A DNA stretch of 64,000 bases. Origin: Pterobdella sp. o SKG-2022. Taxonomy: Eukaryota; Annelida; Clitellata; Hirudinida; Piscicolidae. The stretch spans positions 2,655,418 to 2,719,417 of the forward strand of contig OZ038321.1 of NCBI GenBank assembly GCA_964035795.1. The letters are read 5' to 3'. A model generated the notes under the pieces. The model was not told the DNA's origin. It searched no databases and was given only the letters and a program-made list of their open reading frames with translations. Position numbers and translations under genes: made by a program. Below, in pieces: positions 1 through 15,839 of the stretch (position 1 is the stretch's first letter; each line of letters opens with the position of its first letter).

Positions 1-1960
<1,960 letters not shown>

Positions 1961-3020
1961 CTGCAAGCAAAACTTCTGGTTAGACATGGGGGAATTGGTC
2001 TTCGTTCACCCTCCGATCTTGCACTTACAGTTTACCTCTTCTCACGCGTGGCATGTCGGTCTTTGATCTCTGATGTTCTCAATAACACTAACGGACACCG
2101 GTCAGAGGTCGAATTCGTTGCAGCGACAGAAGCCTGGGTTTAAAAAGATCTTCAGGTTCCCTCCAATCTTGAATTCCAAAGCAATTGAGATGAATCTATG
2201 TGTAAAGCGTTTTACAGCCAATTGGAAAAAACTTTAAGCCAACACAAACTTGCTTCCTTAGTTTCTTCTTATCAAAATTGTTCCAGTGCCTGGCTGAACT
2301 GTTTGCTGAACTCAGCAACGGGCGGGCTTCCAGACGATGCACCTTTCAGAATTGCGATATCCCTCCGTCTTGGATTGCGTTTATGCTCGCCGCACAAAGG
2401 TCGTTGCGGTGCTCAAATAGACGTTCTTGGCAGACATCCGTTATTCTGCAAATTAAGTGCTGGACGTATTCCTAGACATTGCGCACTGAACGATTTAATC
2501 AAACATGCCTTAAACAAAACTGGATTTCCCAGTCAGCTTGAACTAGTAGGCCTTGACAGAGGAGACGGCAAACGGTCTAATGGGCTTACCATTTTCCCTT
2601 ATAAGGCTGGCAAATGCCTCATCTGGGACGCTACCTGCTCTGATTTTTCTTCACCTTCACACTTGCTTAAAACTGTAACCAATCCCAGCTGGGCTCCCCA
2701 ACAAGCTGAAATGGCGAAAACACAAAAATATCGAAGCCTTGCAGATAGCCATATTTTCGTCCCGTTAGCGGTTGAAACCTCTGGCATCTTTGGTTCTCAT
2801 GCTTTCTCATTTTTGTATGATTTGGGAAAACGCATATCTAAATATATATATTCATCCATTTATTTATTATACTTTTTTTTTAAATTATTTTCATTAGTTA
2901 ATTTCGTTCCTGATTTAGTTTGTTAATTTCCTATTCTCATATAACTTCATGTTCTCTCTTTTCAGCTTCATTTTTGTCACTATTTTAGAAAATAAATATA
3001 TGTGTTATCTTTAAAAAAAA
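1961..3020 (+). mobile_element. 5'-truncated non-LTR retrotransposon with restriction-like endonuclease domain
   Basis: The 3' part of a LINE of the type that carries a C-terminal restriction-enzyme-like endonuclease. Homology to the end of the reverse transcriptase starts near 1978, and the copy ends in a short poly-A (3013-3022). The 11-bp word AAGTAACATTT occurs at 1950-1960 and again at 3021-3031, which fits a target-site duplication. The right-hand word is also one arm of a perfect hairpin, so the duplication reading is not certain. The clade cannot be assigned without phylogeny. Confidence 0.7.
1982..2926 (+). pseudogene. Retrotransposon ORF C-terminus (zinc knuckle plus PD-D/ExK-like domain), broken
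   Basis: The frame opened at 1982 (RHGGIGLRSPSDLAL, a conserved post-RT motif) stays the same through to 2926 but is cut by an in-frame TAA and TGA before the ATG at 2198. The part from 2198 shows a cysteine/histidine cluster (CGAQ..GRHPLFC..RIPRHCALND). It is followed by a KRSNGLT-x-WDAT block equivalent to the KRPDGLT-x-WDVT block usual in these elements. The usual Pro-Asp is replaced by Ser-Asn, so the nuclease would probably be inactive even without the stops. The last roughly 30 residues (YSSIYLLYFFF...) look degenerate. Family identification is from motif recognition. Confidence 0.7.
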
Positions 3021-3052
3021 AAGTAACATTTTCATGTATGAAAATGTTACTT
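3021..3052. repeat. Perfect 15-bp inverted repeat (hairpin)
   Basis: AAGTAACATTTTCAT, a GT spacer, then its exact reverse complement. It lies directly after the poly-A of the retrotransposon relic. Confidence 0.85.
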
Positions 3053-5140
3053 AGTTAACGAAAAGCTTTGTATCTCAATAACATTTATTTGTGTTTCTAA
3101 ATATAATCATTTTATGATGGCAGGTGTAAAATCATATGAATTAATACTCAACTTTGTATTTTGTGAACACATTGTTGACCGGCCATTACTTCAGTAATGT
3201 TTGAATTATAAATCATCTTTTAAAAATTGTTTTTTATTTGAAATATTTCAATTTTTTATATTTTAAAATATTTTCTACTAAACATATACTTTTCATTGCT
3301 CCACATTTCAAAAGAAAATATATATGTCGAAATCATTGAAATAAATACAAGAGTGCAAAAATTGTAAAAACAATAGAAATGTTAGTTTAAGTATTACTAG
3401 TAATAAAAAAAACAATAATAATAATTATTGTTATAAAAGTGTTAATAATATTTTAAAAAATATAAATGAAAAAAAAAATAATAACAATAATTTTTAAAAT
3501 AAAATAATAAGAATAATAATAATAATAATAAATAAAAACAAAAAAATGATAGTAATCAATAACTAGCTTGTTATATTAAACAGCTATCAAATGACATATG
3601 ATATTTATAGCTGGGTCTTTGCTGTTTGTTGCGTCATTCAATAGGACGGTCCAACTTCAATAAAATAAAAATTATTATGAAATTATATTATAAATAGAAT
3701 AATAATACTAGTAATAATAATTATATTAATAATAATAATAGTAATAACAATAGTAACAATAATAATAATAATAATAATAATAATAAGAATATGGAAATCA
3801 ATAGTATTAATAATGACAATGTAACTAACAATAATAACAAATAAACCAACAACATAATTTAATATAAAAAAAAACAATAATAATAAAAATAATAACAATA
3901 AAAATAATAATAATGGGTTAAAAAGGATAAATTCTTGACAGAGGTCCAATAACAACAATGTAACGTTGTATAGGATGTCGTCAGCATACAAAATAAAAAA
4001 AAATAAAAACAAAAAAAATAATGAAAAGTTTATTTTAAAAAATTAAAAACTATAAATAAATTAGTGATATTTACATAGTAAATTTTTCAATGGGAAAAAT
4101 GTTTTTAACAATTAAGAAAAATTAACGAAAAAACCGGTTTTTCACAAAAAAAAATTAAAAACGCTTAGACTGTTATAATAAAAATGGAGGGATTATTAAT
4201 GATGTTGTTATTATTGTTGTTTTTATTATGATTTTTATTATCAATATTATTATTTTTATCGCTATATTATTATTATTGTTATTATTATTATTGTTATTAT
4301 TATTATTGTTATTATTATCATTTTCATTATTGTTTATATTGTTTTCGTAAGGTTCACATAGAATGAAACTATTTGAAGACATTTTCGTCGTCATGACAAC
4401 TCAGGTTTAAACACTTTCTACAGCTGCAACTTTTATTTACTTATTTTCTTTTTATTGACGTTTTTTGTTATTATGTTGTTATTTTTTTTTATAAAAATAA
4501 TTTTTTTTTTATGTTTTTCTATTTTTTTTTTTTTAAACTTAATATTTAGGAATTAAACACTCTCTTTGGCTTTAATGTTAACCAATTAATTCATTTATTT
4601 ATTTATCTATAAATTCATTTATCAATTATTTTATATTTTTATTTATTTATAAATTTTTTTTTGTTTATTTCTTTTTTTATTTATTTTTATTTTTCATTCA
4701 TTTATTTGTTTATTTGGTTATCTATTTCTTTTTTTTTTATTCATTTATTTATTTGTTTATTTATTTACTTATTTCTTTATTTCTCTTTGTATTAAATTAT
4801 TCATATTCGCTAATCCCTTTTCTGCGTTTGTTAAAATTTAATAATCAAAATTATTCAATTAAAAATTTGAAAGCATGCGTTCATTATTAGTTTATTCTTT
4901 GTTCAATTTTATTTGAATTTATCAAAAATTTGAAACAATTTTTGTTAAAATGGTGGAAACGTTATTGAAGGAATTGATGAAATTTCAAAAACTCGAAAAA
5001 AAATAAAAATTTTGTCTATGAAATTTTAAATTGCCTGACTTTAAGCTTCGAAGCGTCAGGTATCTTAGGAAAGTCTATTGTCTATTTCGCAACAATAACT
5101 TTTTTATCTAGTCCAACTCAAAATAATACCTTCCCGATTA
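3053..5140. other. AT-rich spacer with AAT/ATT microsatellites, no gene seen
   Basis: Contains (AAT)n runs at about 3515-3535 and 3735-3785, an (ATT/GTT)n run at 4260-4330 and a T-rich TTTATTTATT stretch at 4590-4790. None of the open frames has protein-like composition. Confidence 0.7.
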
Positions 5141-6540
<1,400 letters not shown>

Positions 6541-6984
6541 CAAATTTCAAAAATAAAAATAATAAAATAATAAATATAAAAACACTCAGAAAAAAACAAA
6601 AAGAAAAAAAAACATTAATAAAGTAGTAATAAATAATAATAATGATAACAATAATATAAATAATAATAATAATGATAACAATAATATAAATAATTCAGAA
6701 AAATTTTTATCTTTCCTATATTGATGATAACGATAATTATGGAAAAACAAAAATAATAAAAATCACCATAAGAATAATAATAATATCTATTAACTTCTTC
6801 CAAGCAACAGATGAGTAGAGAAAAAGTCCCATGTCATGTGTTCCTTACATAGAAGACATACCGCGTCTACAAGTATGACGTCAATATCATAACTTGTTTT
6901 TTGTTTTGATTTTTACTGATAATAAAAACAATAATAATAAGAATAATAAGAAATTCGACATCATTATCATAACTTAATAGTTAG
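6541..6984. other. AT-rich spacer, no gene seen
   Basis: AAT-type microsatellites (6630-6690, 6925-6950), otherwise featureless. It ends at the left edge of the inverted LINE copy. The word ATAACTTAA at 6969-6977 recurs near the LINE tail at 11587-11595 and may be part of a target-site duplication. Confidence 0.5.
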
Positions 6985-7787
6985 ACAAAGTCATCAACCT
7001 TAGAGATTGGAGAATTAATAAGTAAATCGCTTATAAAATTGACATCCTTTCCAAAGCCGGCCAAGTTGAGATTCATGAAAGACCGAGAAGTGACACGATG
7101 AGGTGAAAGGTGGGGCCGTGCGAGGTTAAGACGGCACGAAATAAGGAAATGATCAGATTCAAAAATTTCGCTGACAGGGTCAGAAATAAGATGAGAGAGA
7201 GAAGCAGGTGTGATAACAAGATCGAGAGTATTGCCAAGTCTGTGAGTTGGAAAGTTAATATGCTGCATCAAACCGTGCTCTCGCAAAAGAATATTAAGAG
7301 GATTATCAAGATGATGACAATTAGGGGTATTAAAATCTCCAGCCATTATGAAATGATTGAATGTCGAAGAAAGAAAATAAAGATGAGCTGTGAGTTCACG
7401 AATAAAATTACTTGAGTTAGGAGGGCGGTAAATAACAGAAATGGTTAAGGAACGTGTTAGGAAAGAGGCTTGGGCAGTTAATGCTTCAAAGGAAGAGTGT
7501 ATTTCAGATTTTACAAGTGTCAGTTTAACGGAGTTGGAGGAAATCAAAGAAATACCACCACCGCGTTTTCCACTAGAACGATGAGAATGTAGAACATGGT
7601 AACCTGGGGGAACAATGTCGTATTTTGTGACATTGTCAGCATCTTCCGGGATCCACGTTTCAGTCAATGCAAGGATATCGAAACAGTGAGTGGAGATCGC
7701 GTCCAGGATAAGAGTGGATTTGTTGCGAGTGGAACGGGGATTGAGAAGGCCAAACTTCACAAAAGGAGATGGATTTTGAGGGTGCAT
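6985..7787 (-). CDS. LINE ORF2, N-terminal endonuclease part (copy A, detached by inversion)
   Basis: About 267 codons of an exonuclease-endonuclease-phosphatase domain, which nicks target DNA for LINE insertion. Visible motifs in order: LLNPRS near the start, LTETW (metal-binding Glu, about residue 43), IYRPP, AGDFN, LDLVIT and SDHFLI (catalytic Asp-His pair). The ATG at 7785-7787 lies 15 bp after the ORF1 stop, as expected for a bicistronic LINE. No stops interrupt it, but it ends at the inversion breakpoint (Val of DDFV), so the reverse transcriptase that should follow lies on the opposite strand. It therefore cannot make an intact ORF2 protein. Confidence 0.9.
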
Positions 7788-7802
7788 GAGTAAGGCAGGC
7801 CT

Positions 7803-9422
7803 TCATTGCCAGGCCGTACGCCCCATCTTAAGTCGCACTTGTTGCTTGTACACCGGACAAGAAGAGGATGTGGTGACATGGTCATGGCAAGGACGATTTG
7901 ATCTAAAACAAGGAACACAGAAGGGAGGAGAAGATCTAGAACAGTTGTCAGACGGATGGTCTTTGCCACAGTGCTCACATACTCTAGGGTTGTGGCATTT
8001 AGCTATATTATGGCCGTAAGTCTGACAATTCAGACATCTAGTAGGGTGAACACGGGAGTGGAAAGGAAATCTACCAAAAGGGAGGTGAATATTCTTGGAC
8101 TTGATCAGAGTGGGAAAAACAGTGCTTGGAACTTGGATAAGCCAATCACGGGTAGAAGGGTTTCGTGCGTTAGGCCTCTGTCTGAAGGCACGAAGAGCAC
8201 TGGGATGAGCAGATGGAAAGAGAAGATTGAGAGAGGTTTCCAGTTCTTTATCCGAAACCCATGTCGGTAGACCCAGAACAGTAATTGTTGGGTTTAAAAG
8301 AATTGGGTCATGAAGGCGGATGTTGGGAAGAGAGGAAAGAAAAAGTTTGGCATCTTTGAGCAAATCAGCAGAGTCAGCTTCCCAGACAACGGCATCAGTA
8401 GACTCACGAACATGCTTGGGATAAGACTTAAAGGTCTGTTTAGAAAGGTTAATGGATGAAACCAATCTTCTGCAGAGCTCACTTGGAGTCTCACCTGTGG
8501 TGGAAGTAATTTTAGTCAAATATTTAATTATTGGTGGAGTTTTCTTGATAAGCTGGTTCATATGTTGGTTGGGGGGGAATGAGTGTGAGATTTTGTTAGT
8601 GGGTGGAGAGGAAAGGGTGTGCTTGTTTTTTGACTTAACAATAGTGCTGTAAGTAGGTTGAGGTGAGTTAGAAGTAAGAGTATATGTGATTGAATTGATT
8701 GGTGAGAATGATTCTAGTGAAATTAATGATGGAAAATTATTAATTAAACTAAGAGATGAAGTAGTTGTAGAAGCAGGAGATGGAGAAGTTGAAAATGATG
8801 CCATGCTTGTGGATGAAGTTGGAGAAGTGGTCATAGTTGTTGAAGTTGAGCTTGATGAAGAAGATGGAGTTGTTGAAGAGAGTGGGGTTATTGCATGGGA
8901 TGAAGAGTTAGTTGAAGAAAATGTAGTAGTAGAAGCAGGAGATGGAGAAGTTGAAATTGATGTCATGCTTGTGGATGAAGTTGGAGAAGTGGTCATAGTT
9001 GTTGAGGTTGAGCTTGATGAAGAAGATGGAGTAGTTGAGAGGAGTGGAGTTATTGCATGGGATGAAGAGTTAGTTGAAGGAGATGTAGTGGTCAAGGAGA
9101 TTGAGGCAGTCGAAGGAGATGTAGTGGTTAAGAAGATTGAAGTGCTTGAAGGAGATGTGGTAGTTGAAGTAAATGTAGTGGTCGAAAAAAGTGAAGTAGT
9201 TGAAGGATAAGAAGTAGTCAAAGAAGATGTGGTCGGCGAGAAAAGTGAAGGAGCTGAGGTGGTCATAGTCTTCGGCTTTCGCCCTCTTTTTTTTGGAACC
9301 GAAGGTTTCTCAGGCTTTATTAAGTTCAACACATTACTTTTTAACGTGTTGAGAGCTGCTTGAATAGAATCAATCTCGGAACAAATTATTTCGATGGCGG
9401 ACATATTATCGACCATAGACAT
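7803..9422 (-). CDS. LINE ORF1 protein with CCHC knuckles (copy A)
   Basis: About 539 codons from the ATG at 9420-9422 (MSMVDNMSA); codons farther upstream belong to the other half of the inverted element. ORF1 proteins of this type bind RNA and package the LINE transcript. N-terminal region: a short helical segment, then a basic KKRGRKPK patch (possible nuclear signal or AT-hook-like). A long Ser/Thr/Pro linker follows, with a 54-codon internal tandem duplication. Next is a globular region with an RRM-like look (ITVLGLPTWVSDKELE). The C-terminal two zinc knuckles are CLNCQTYGHNIAKC and CEHCGKDHPSDNC. The frame is open throughout. No equivalent survives in copies B and C. Confidence 0.85.
   Translation of the reverse strand: MSMVDNMSAIEIICSEIDSIQAALNTLKSNVLNLIKPEKPSVPKKRGRKPKTMTTSAPSLFSPTTSSLTTSYPSTTSLFSTTTFTSTTTSPSSTSIFLTTTSPSTASISLTTTSPSTNSSSHAITPLLSTTPSSSSSSTSTTMTTSPTSSTSMTSISTSPSPASTTTFSSTNSSSHAITPLSSTTPSSSSSSTSTTMTTSPTSSTSMASFSTSPSPASTTTSSLSLINNFPSLISLESFSPINSITYTLTSNSPQPTYSTIVKSKNKHTLSSPPTNKISHSFPPNQHMNQLIKKTPPIIKYLTKITSTTGETPSELCRRLVSSINLSKQTFKSYPKHVRESTDAVVWEADSADLLKDAKLFLSSLPNIRLHDPILLNPTITVLGLPTWVSDKELETSLNLLFPSAHPSALRAFRQRPNARNPSTRDWLIQVPSTVFPTLIKSKNIHLPFGRFPFHSRVHPTRCLNCQTYGHNIAKCHNPRVCEHCGKDHPSDNCSRSSPPFCVPCFRSNRPCHDHVTTSSSCPVYKQQVRLKMGRTAWQ
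8770..9093 (-). repeat. 162-bp tandem duplication inside LINE ORF1
   Basis: Two adjacent, highly similar 162-bp units (8770-8931 and from 8932 on) encode the repeated Ser/Thr-rich block (NSSSHAITPL...). The unit length is a multiple of three, so the frame is kept. Confidence 0.8.
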
Positions 9423-9431
9423 GATGATATA

Positions 9432-11513
9432 GACTTTGTTAGTTCCATGGACAAATTGTTTCTTTCGCTGATGAATTCTCATGCTCCTTTACGCAGTCAT
9501 ACTTTTCGCCCCAGCTTCCATTCACACTTTCATCTGTCTGAAAATGCTCTCTCTGCCAAACGCCGAAGAAGGAAAATCGAGAGACAGATATCCAGTCTCC
9601 GAAAGCTTTGTGTGCAAGTCCCTGATGATCTTTTACAGGAATTCCGTATTTCACGTAAACTCGCCCGCGCCGCCATTAACAAGTCACGTGCTGATTATCT
9701 TAATCTATCGCTATCTTCAGCGACACCTAACTCCAAAGCCTTTTGGAAAACGGCGAACTCCATACTTCACAGGTCTCCTCCACTTCCTCCGCGGACTCCT
9801 GCGGAATATGATCTTTTTGTTGAAAACTTTAGCACTTTTTTCAAGACTAAGATTGAGTTGATTCATAGCTCGCTACCGATCACTAATCTTCCCCGTCAGC
9901 CCTCCTTAACTGACAGTGATCAATCAAATCTCTCATTTTTCTCACCTCCTAGTGTTGATGAAATCATCAAATTGATCAATTCTCTCCCAAATAAATCCTC
10001 ACCTTTAGATATAATCCCTGTTTTCCTGCTTAAGCAGTTTTCCGGCATCTTTGCCTCCATTATATGCAAACTTTCGGCTCTTTCCTTTTCACAGGGTATT
10101 TTTCCAACTTCATTCAAAACGGCGCAGGTAACCCCTTTACTGAAAAAATATAATCTAGACCCCATGCAACCATCCAATTATCGTCCAATTTCAAACCTCA
10201 GCACCATCTCAAAGATCTTAGAAAGGGTTGTTCTCAAGAGATTATCCTCTCATGTTTCTGTACTGCGTAACTTCAACCTTTTCCAGTCGGCGTATCGCTC
10301 ACATCACTCAACGGAAACTGCGCTTTTGTACATCACTGACAGCCTCCGCAATATCTGTGCTACCGGGTCTGCGGCCGTCTTAGTGTCTTTAGATATTTCA
10401 GCAGCTTTTGACACCATTAATCATCCAAATATGCTGCATATCCTCGAAGACTACTTTCACATTTCTGGCATTGCTTTATCCTGGTTTCAGTCCTATCTTT
10501 CCGAACGCAAGCAATTTGTTAAGATAAGCTGCTCTTCCTCTACCCCTGTCTCCCTTCGTTTTGGTGTTCCTCAAGGTTCTGTTCTTGGGCCCATACTCTT
10601 TTCTCTTTATACTTCTCCTATTAGCGAGATCATACAGAAGCACGACGTTCTATATCATCAGTTTGCTGATGATATTACCCTCTTTACAGGCGCTTCTTAC
10701 CTTGATCCTCATCCCAGCCTCACTAAGATATCTGAATGCATCACTGAGCTCAATCTTTGGTTTTCTAACAATCACCTCATGTTGAATCCTAACAAAAGCG
10801 AAGTGATGTTTGTCGGCAGTCCCATACTCCTTTCCAAATCCAATCTTCCCACTGAAGTAATCTTTGACAGCACTACTCTTTCCGTAACGTCCAAACTGAA
10901 GATACTAGGTGTAACTCTTGATTCTAGACTCAACTTTACACACTTTGTCTCTCAGATCATACAATCATCCAACTTTCATCTCCATGCGATCAGACAGGCA
11001 CGCAAGTTCCTACCCTTTGACACTGCCGTTGCTCTGATCATCTCTTTAGTTCTTTCAAGGATTGATTACTGTAACTCTCTTCTTTGTCGACTCCCGAACT
11101 GTCTTATTTCTAAGTTGCAATCTCTCCAAAATCGCGCTGCTAAAACCGCTCTTCAAGCCGACTACTATTCTTCATCTCACACCTGTCTCGATCGCCTCCA
11201 TTGGCTGCCGGTCGTACTAAGAGCCCAGTTCAAGTTGCTCTGGCTCACGGCTAACATCTTATACTTTAATCAGCCAGCTTATTTATATGACCGTCTTTCC
11301 ATCAGACAGACTTCTGAGTCTCTCAGGTCTTCCAACACTGGTTTATGCCTACATCAGCCTGTCTCTTCTAAACCTTTCTTACATCGCTCCTTCTCGCATA
11401 TCGCCCCTCACTTATGGAACTCTCTTCCACTTAATGTCCGTCTTTCACCTTCTCTTAAAATTTTTCGCAAGCGTTTAAAAACGCATCTTTATAGCCAAAT
11501 TTCTTTCTCATAG
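9432..11513 (+). CDS. LINE ORF2, reverse transcriptase part (copy A)
   Basis: 693 codons without a stop, from the inversion junction to the TAG at 11513. Reverse transcriptase motifs in order: NYRPISNL (fingers), SAYRSHHSTETAL, LDISAAFDTINH (first catalytic Asp), GVPQGSVLGPILFSLY, FADDITLF (catalytic DD pair), LNPNKSE and LKILGVTLD. A C-terminal domain with LHWLPV and APHLWNSLPLNVR is typical of CR1/L2-group LINEs. The frame opens upstream at 9360 only because antisense ORF1 DNA happens to be open. It is nearly identical to copy C, showing recent activity. Confidence 0.92.
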   Translation, partial: DFVSSMDKLFLSLMNSHAPLRSHTFRPSFHSHFHLSENALSAKRRRRKIERQISSLRKLCVQVPDDLLQEFRISRKLARAAINKSRADYLNLSLSSATPNSKAFWKTANSILHRSPPLPPRTPAEYDLFVENFSTFFKTKIELIHSSLPITNLPRQPSLTDSDQSNLSFFSPPSVDEIIKLINSLPNKSSPLDIIPVFLLKQFSGIFASIICKLSALSFSQGIFPTSFKTAQVTPLLKKYNLDPMQPSNYRPISNLSTISKILERVVLKRLSSHVSVLRNFNLFQSAYRSHHSTETALLYITDSLRNICATGSAAVLVSLDISAAFDTINHPNMLHILEDYFHISGIALSWFQSYLSERKQFVKISCSSSTPVSLRFGVPQGSVLGPILFSLYTSPISEIIQKHDVLYHQFADDITLFTGASYLDPHPSLTKISECITELNLWFSNNHLMLNPNKSEVMFVGSPILLSKSNLPTEVIFDSTTLSVTSKLKILGVTLDSRLNFTHFVSQIIQSSNFHLHAIRQARKFLPFDTAVALIISLVLSRIDYCNSLLCRLPNCLISKLQSLQNRAAKTALQADYYSSSHTCLDRLHWLPVVLRAQFKLLWLTANILYFNQPAYLYDRLSIRQTSESLRSSNTGLCLHQPVSSKPFLHRSFSHIAPHLWNSLPLNVRLSPSLKIFRKRLKTHLYSQISFS

Positions 11514-11590
11514 CCCTTCTGATTAGAACAGCGCCTCTGCAGCAAACCTAGTTTGCAAACTGCGCGCCCTACAAATACAAATACAAATAA
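11514..11590 (+). promoter_or_regulatory. LINE 3' UTR with stem-loop and (ACAAAT)n tail
   Basis: The short 3' UTR contains GCAAAC-CTA-GTTTGC (11542-11556), a 6-bp stem with a 3-nt loop, and ends CTACAAATACAAATA. The same hairpin and similar short tandem tails occur at the 3' ends of copies B and C. In CR1/L2 elements such 3' structures serve as the template-recognition site for the reverse transcriptase; that role here is inferred. Confidence 0.7.
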
Positions 11591-11639
11591 CTTAAAAAAA
11601 ATAAATAAATAAAAATTAAAAAAAAATAATTCATTTATC

Positions 11640-11798
11640 TAGCGCCAAGGAAAGCAAAGGGGCGCTCTGCTACAAATTTTTAATGCAGCGAAAACACACT
11701 GTAGACCAGTATGATGATTGTAATTGTTGGTCCACGCGGGATCGAACCCGGTAACTTTAGATAATTAGTCTAATGCTCAGCAACTGAGCTTTAGGGCT
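11640..11798 (-). mobile_element. tRNA-like SINE copy
   Basis: Read on the - strand: a tRNA-like head with A-box (TAGCTCAGTTG-like) and B-box (GGGTTCGATCC), then a body ending near an AGCGC stem. The 3' end is degenerate. Confidence 0.75.
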
Positions 11799-11842
11799 CA
11801 ACAATAATTTTTTAGTTGAATTTATAAAAAATATTATTAAAG

Positions 11843-12009
11843 TAATGCGGTATTTATAAAGCGCTTTTTCTTATAGCTCAAAGCGCTTGCTACAAATTTA
11901 ATGTAGCGAAAACACACTGGAACAGGTGCTAATTGTCGGCCCACGTGGGATCGAACCCGGCAACTTTGGGTAACTAGTCTAATGCTCTACCAACTGAGCT
12001 ATACGTGCT
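11843..12009 (-). mobile_element. tRNA-like SINE copy, well preserved
   Basis: On the - strand it reads GCACGTATAGCTCAGTTGG...CCGGGTTCGATCCCACGTGGGCCGACAATTAGCACC. The body follows (GTGTTTTCGCTACATTAAATTTGTAGCAAGCGC) and a 3' end ATAAATACCGCATTA. The A-box and B-box have tRNA spacing. The anticodon stem TTAGA/TCTAA of the family encloses a CTAATTA loop (AAT, Ile-like). Confidence 0.85.
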
Positions 12010-14406
<2,397 letters not shown>

Positions 14407-14416
14407 GTCTTTGCTT

Positions 14417-15300
14417 TTATCCACCATGTGGCAGGTGCAATAGACTGGAAGTTGAGCATTTTTTGCTATGGTTATGGATGCCTTGGTGTTTAAAGCTCAG
14501 GCCACAGTATTCACATCTTATGGTTTGTTGTGTTTGATGTATCTACCTGTAGTGGTTTGCTAGGCCAGCTTTATTTGCACATATTTCGGTGCATCCTGCA
14601 AATGAGCAAGCTAGGGAATTTTTTGATTTATCCTCTAGTTCTTCCTCTCTGTTGAGACCGTGAAGACGCTTGGTGATGTTTTCTCGCCATAGTTTCCTTT
14701 TGTGCGCTTCTTGTTTCCATACATCTACCAAGTTTAGCGTTTTGAGGTCTTTATGAACTAGTTCGTGGCATCTCTGTTTCTGTCCGCCTTGCTGTCTTCT
14801 ACCATTCGTTATTTTGCTTGTCAGAAGTTTTTTCGGCAATCGATCAGTCGGCATTATTTCGAGGTGGCCTAGCCATTGCAGTCTTCTCTTTTGAATCATC
14901 ACATCGATCCTTTCTATATTTGCTTTGCCTCGAAGTTCGGTATTTTTCATTTTTTCCCATAGTGAAGTGCCGGTGATAATTCTCAAACATCTGTTGGTGA
15001 AAACCTGTAACCTCTGTATGTGATGTTGTAGAAGGTTCCATGTTTCACTGCCGTATAATAACGTCGGTAAGATGGTTGATTTAAACAGCTTCACTTTGGT
15101 GTGGACATTTATTTTCGACTGGTACCACACGAGGCGGCTTAGTGGACGAAAAACTTGGGCTGCTCTGTTGATTCTGGATTCCACCTCTGCATCAACCGAG
15201 TTGTCACTACTAAGGATACTGCCAAGGTACTTGAATTGTGACACTTTTTCCAAATTTTCGTCTTCACCAAGTGAGAGAGTTGAGATGGCATTTACACTTG
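14417..15300 (-). pseudogene. LINE fragment: post-RT domain ending in C2H2 fingers
   Basis: The C-terminal part of a non-LTR reverse transcriptase on the - strand. It begins in NAISTLSLGEDE, continues through FKYLGSILSSDNSVDAEVESRI, LLYGSETWNL and RLQWLGHLEIMP, and reaches a cysteine/histidine finger CSFAGCTEICANKAGLANH. The stop at 14543-14545 is in frame. Beyond it the same frame carries a second finger (CEYCGLSFKHQGIHNHSKKC) and ends at TAA 14417-14419, so the internal TAG looks like a nonsense mutation. The 5' side is truncated in CAA/TTG-rich sequence. The arrangement is common in invertebrate LINEs whose tails are short tandem repeats. Confidence 0.8.
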
Positions 15301-15640
15301 TATTGTTGTTATTGTTTGTATTTTTGTTGTTGTTTCCGCTGTTGCTTTTGTTGTTGTTGTTCTTGTTTCTATTGTTATTGCTATTGTTAATGTTGATGTT
15401 GCTGTTGTTGCTATTGTTTTTGATGCTTTTGTTATTTCTGCTGCTATTGTTGTTGTTGCTGCTGCTGCTATTGTTGTTGTTGCTATTGTTGTAGCTGTTG
15501 TTACTTTTTTGGTTATTCCTATTTTTGTTGTTGTTGAAACTGTTGTCGGTTTTGCTATTGCTATTTTCGTTGTTGTCTTTGCTTTTGCAGCTACTATTTT
15601 TGTTGTTAGTACTATAAGTTTTGCTGTTGTTGAGGTTTTT
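15301..15640. repeat. (TTG)n-rich imperfect microsatellite
   Basis: TTG/TTGCTG/TTATTG triplet-rich tract; open frames on both strands are Leu- or Asn-rich by-products. It directly precedes the truncated 5' edge of the LINE fragment. Confidence 0.85.
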
Positions 15641-15789
15641 TTTTGGCTTAGTTGTTATTGTCGATTCTGTTGTTATTAACGTTGCATTGTGAAGGTCTTT
15701 TACGTAAATTGTAATTCAAGCTTGACGACCTACTAACATTATTAGTGTTGTTATTGTCAATTGTGCTGTTGTTATTGCTACAAGATTGA

Positions 15790-15828
15790 CACACAAACAC
15801 ACACACACACACGCGCGCGCGCGCGCGA
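15790..15828. repeat. Alternating CA/CG tract upstream of the peptidase gene
   Basis: ACACACACACAC running into CGCGCGCGCGCGCGCG. Alternating purine-pyrimidine DNA rich in CG favours the left-handed Z form; it ends about 12 bp before a TATA box. A regulatory role is inference. Confidence 0.8.
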
Positions 15829-15839
15829 GTAGAAAACCA

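Larger units (their letters stand above)
6985..11590 (+). mobile_element. Near full-length CR1/L2-type LINE, copy A, with inverted 5' half
   Basis: The element codes for an ORF1 (gag-like) and an ORF2 (apurinic-like endonuclease plus reverse transcriptase). Its 3' half (9432-11590) reads on the + strand. The 5' half (ORF1 plus the endonuclease, 9431 down to 6985) reads on the - strand. Copy C at 48368 runs straight through the break, which fixes the junction at the Asp-Phe-Val codons: GACTTTGT occurs at 9432-9439 and as its reverse complement at 6985-6992. This structure is the known signature of twin priming during LINE insertion. The 3' tail is (ACAAAT)n. C-terminal motifs (LHWLPV, APHLWNSLP) place it in the CR1/L2/Rex-like group; the exact clade is inferred. 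Confidence 0.9.

Noticed and set aside
8686..9210. Acidic plus-strand open frame
   Set aside because: Antisense shadow of the Ser/Thr-rich LINE ORF1.
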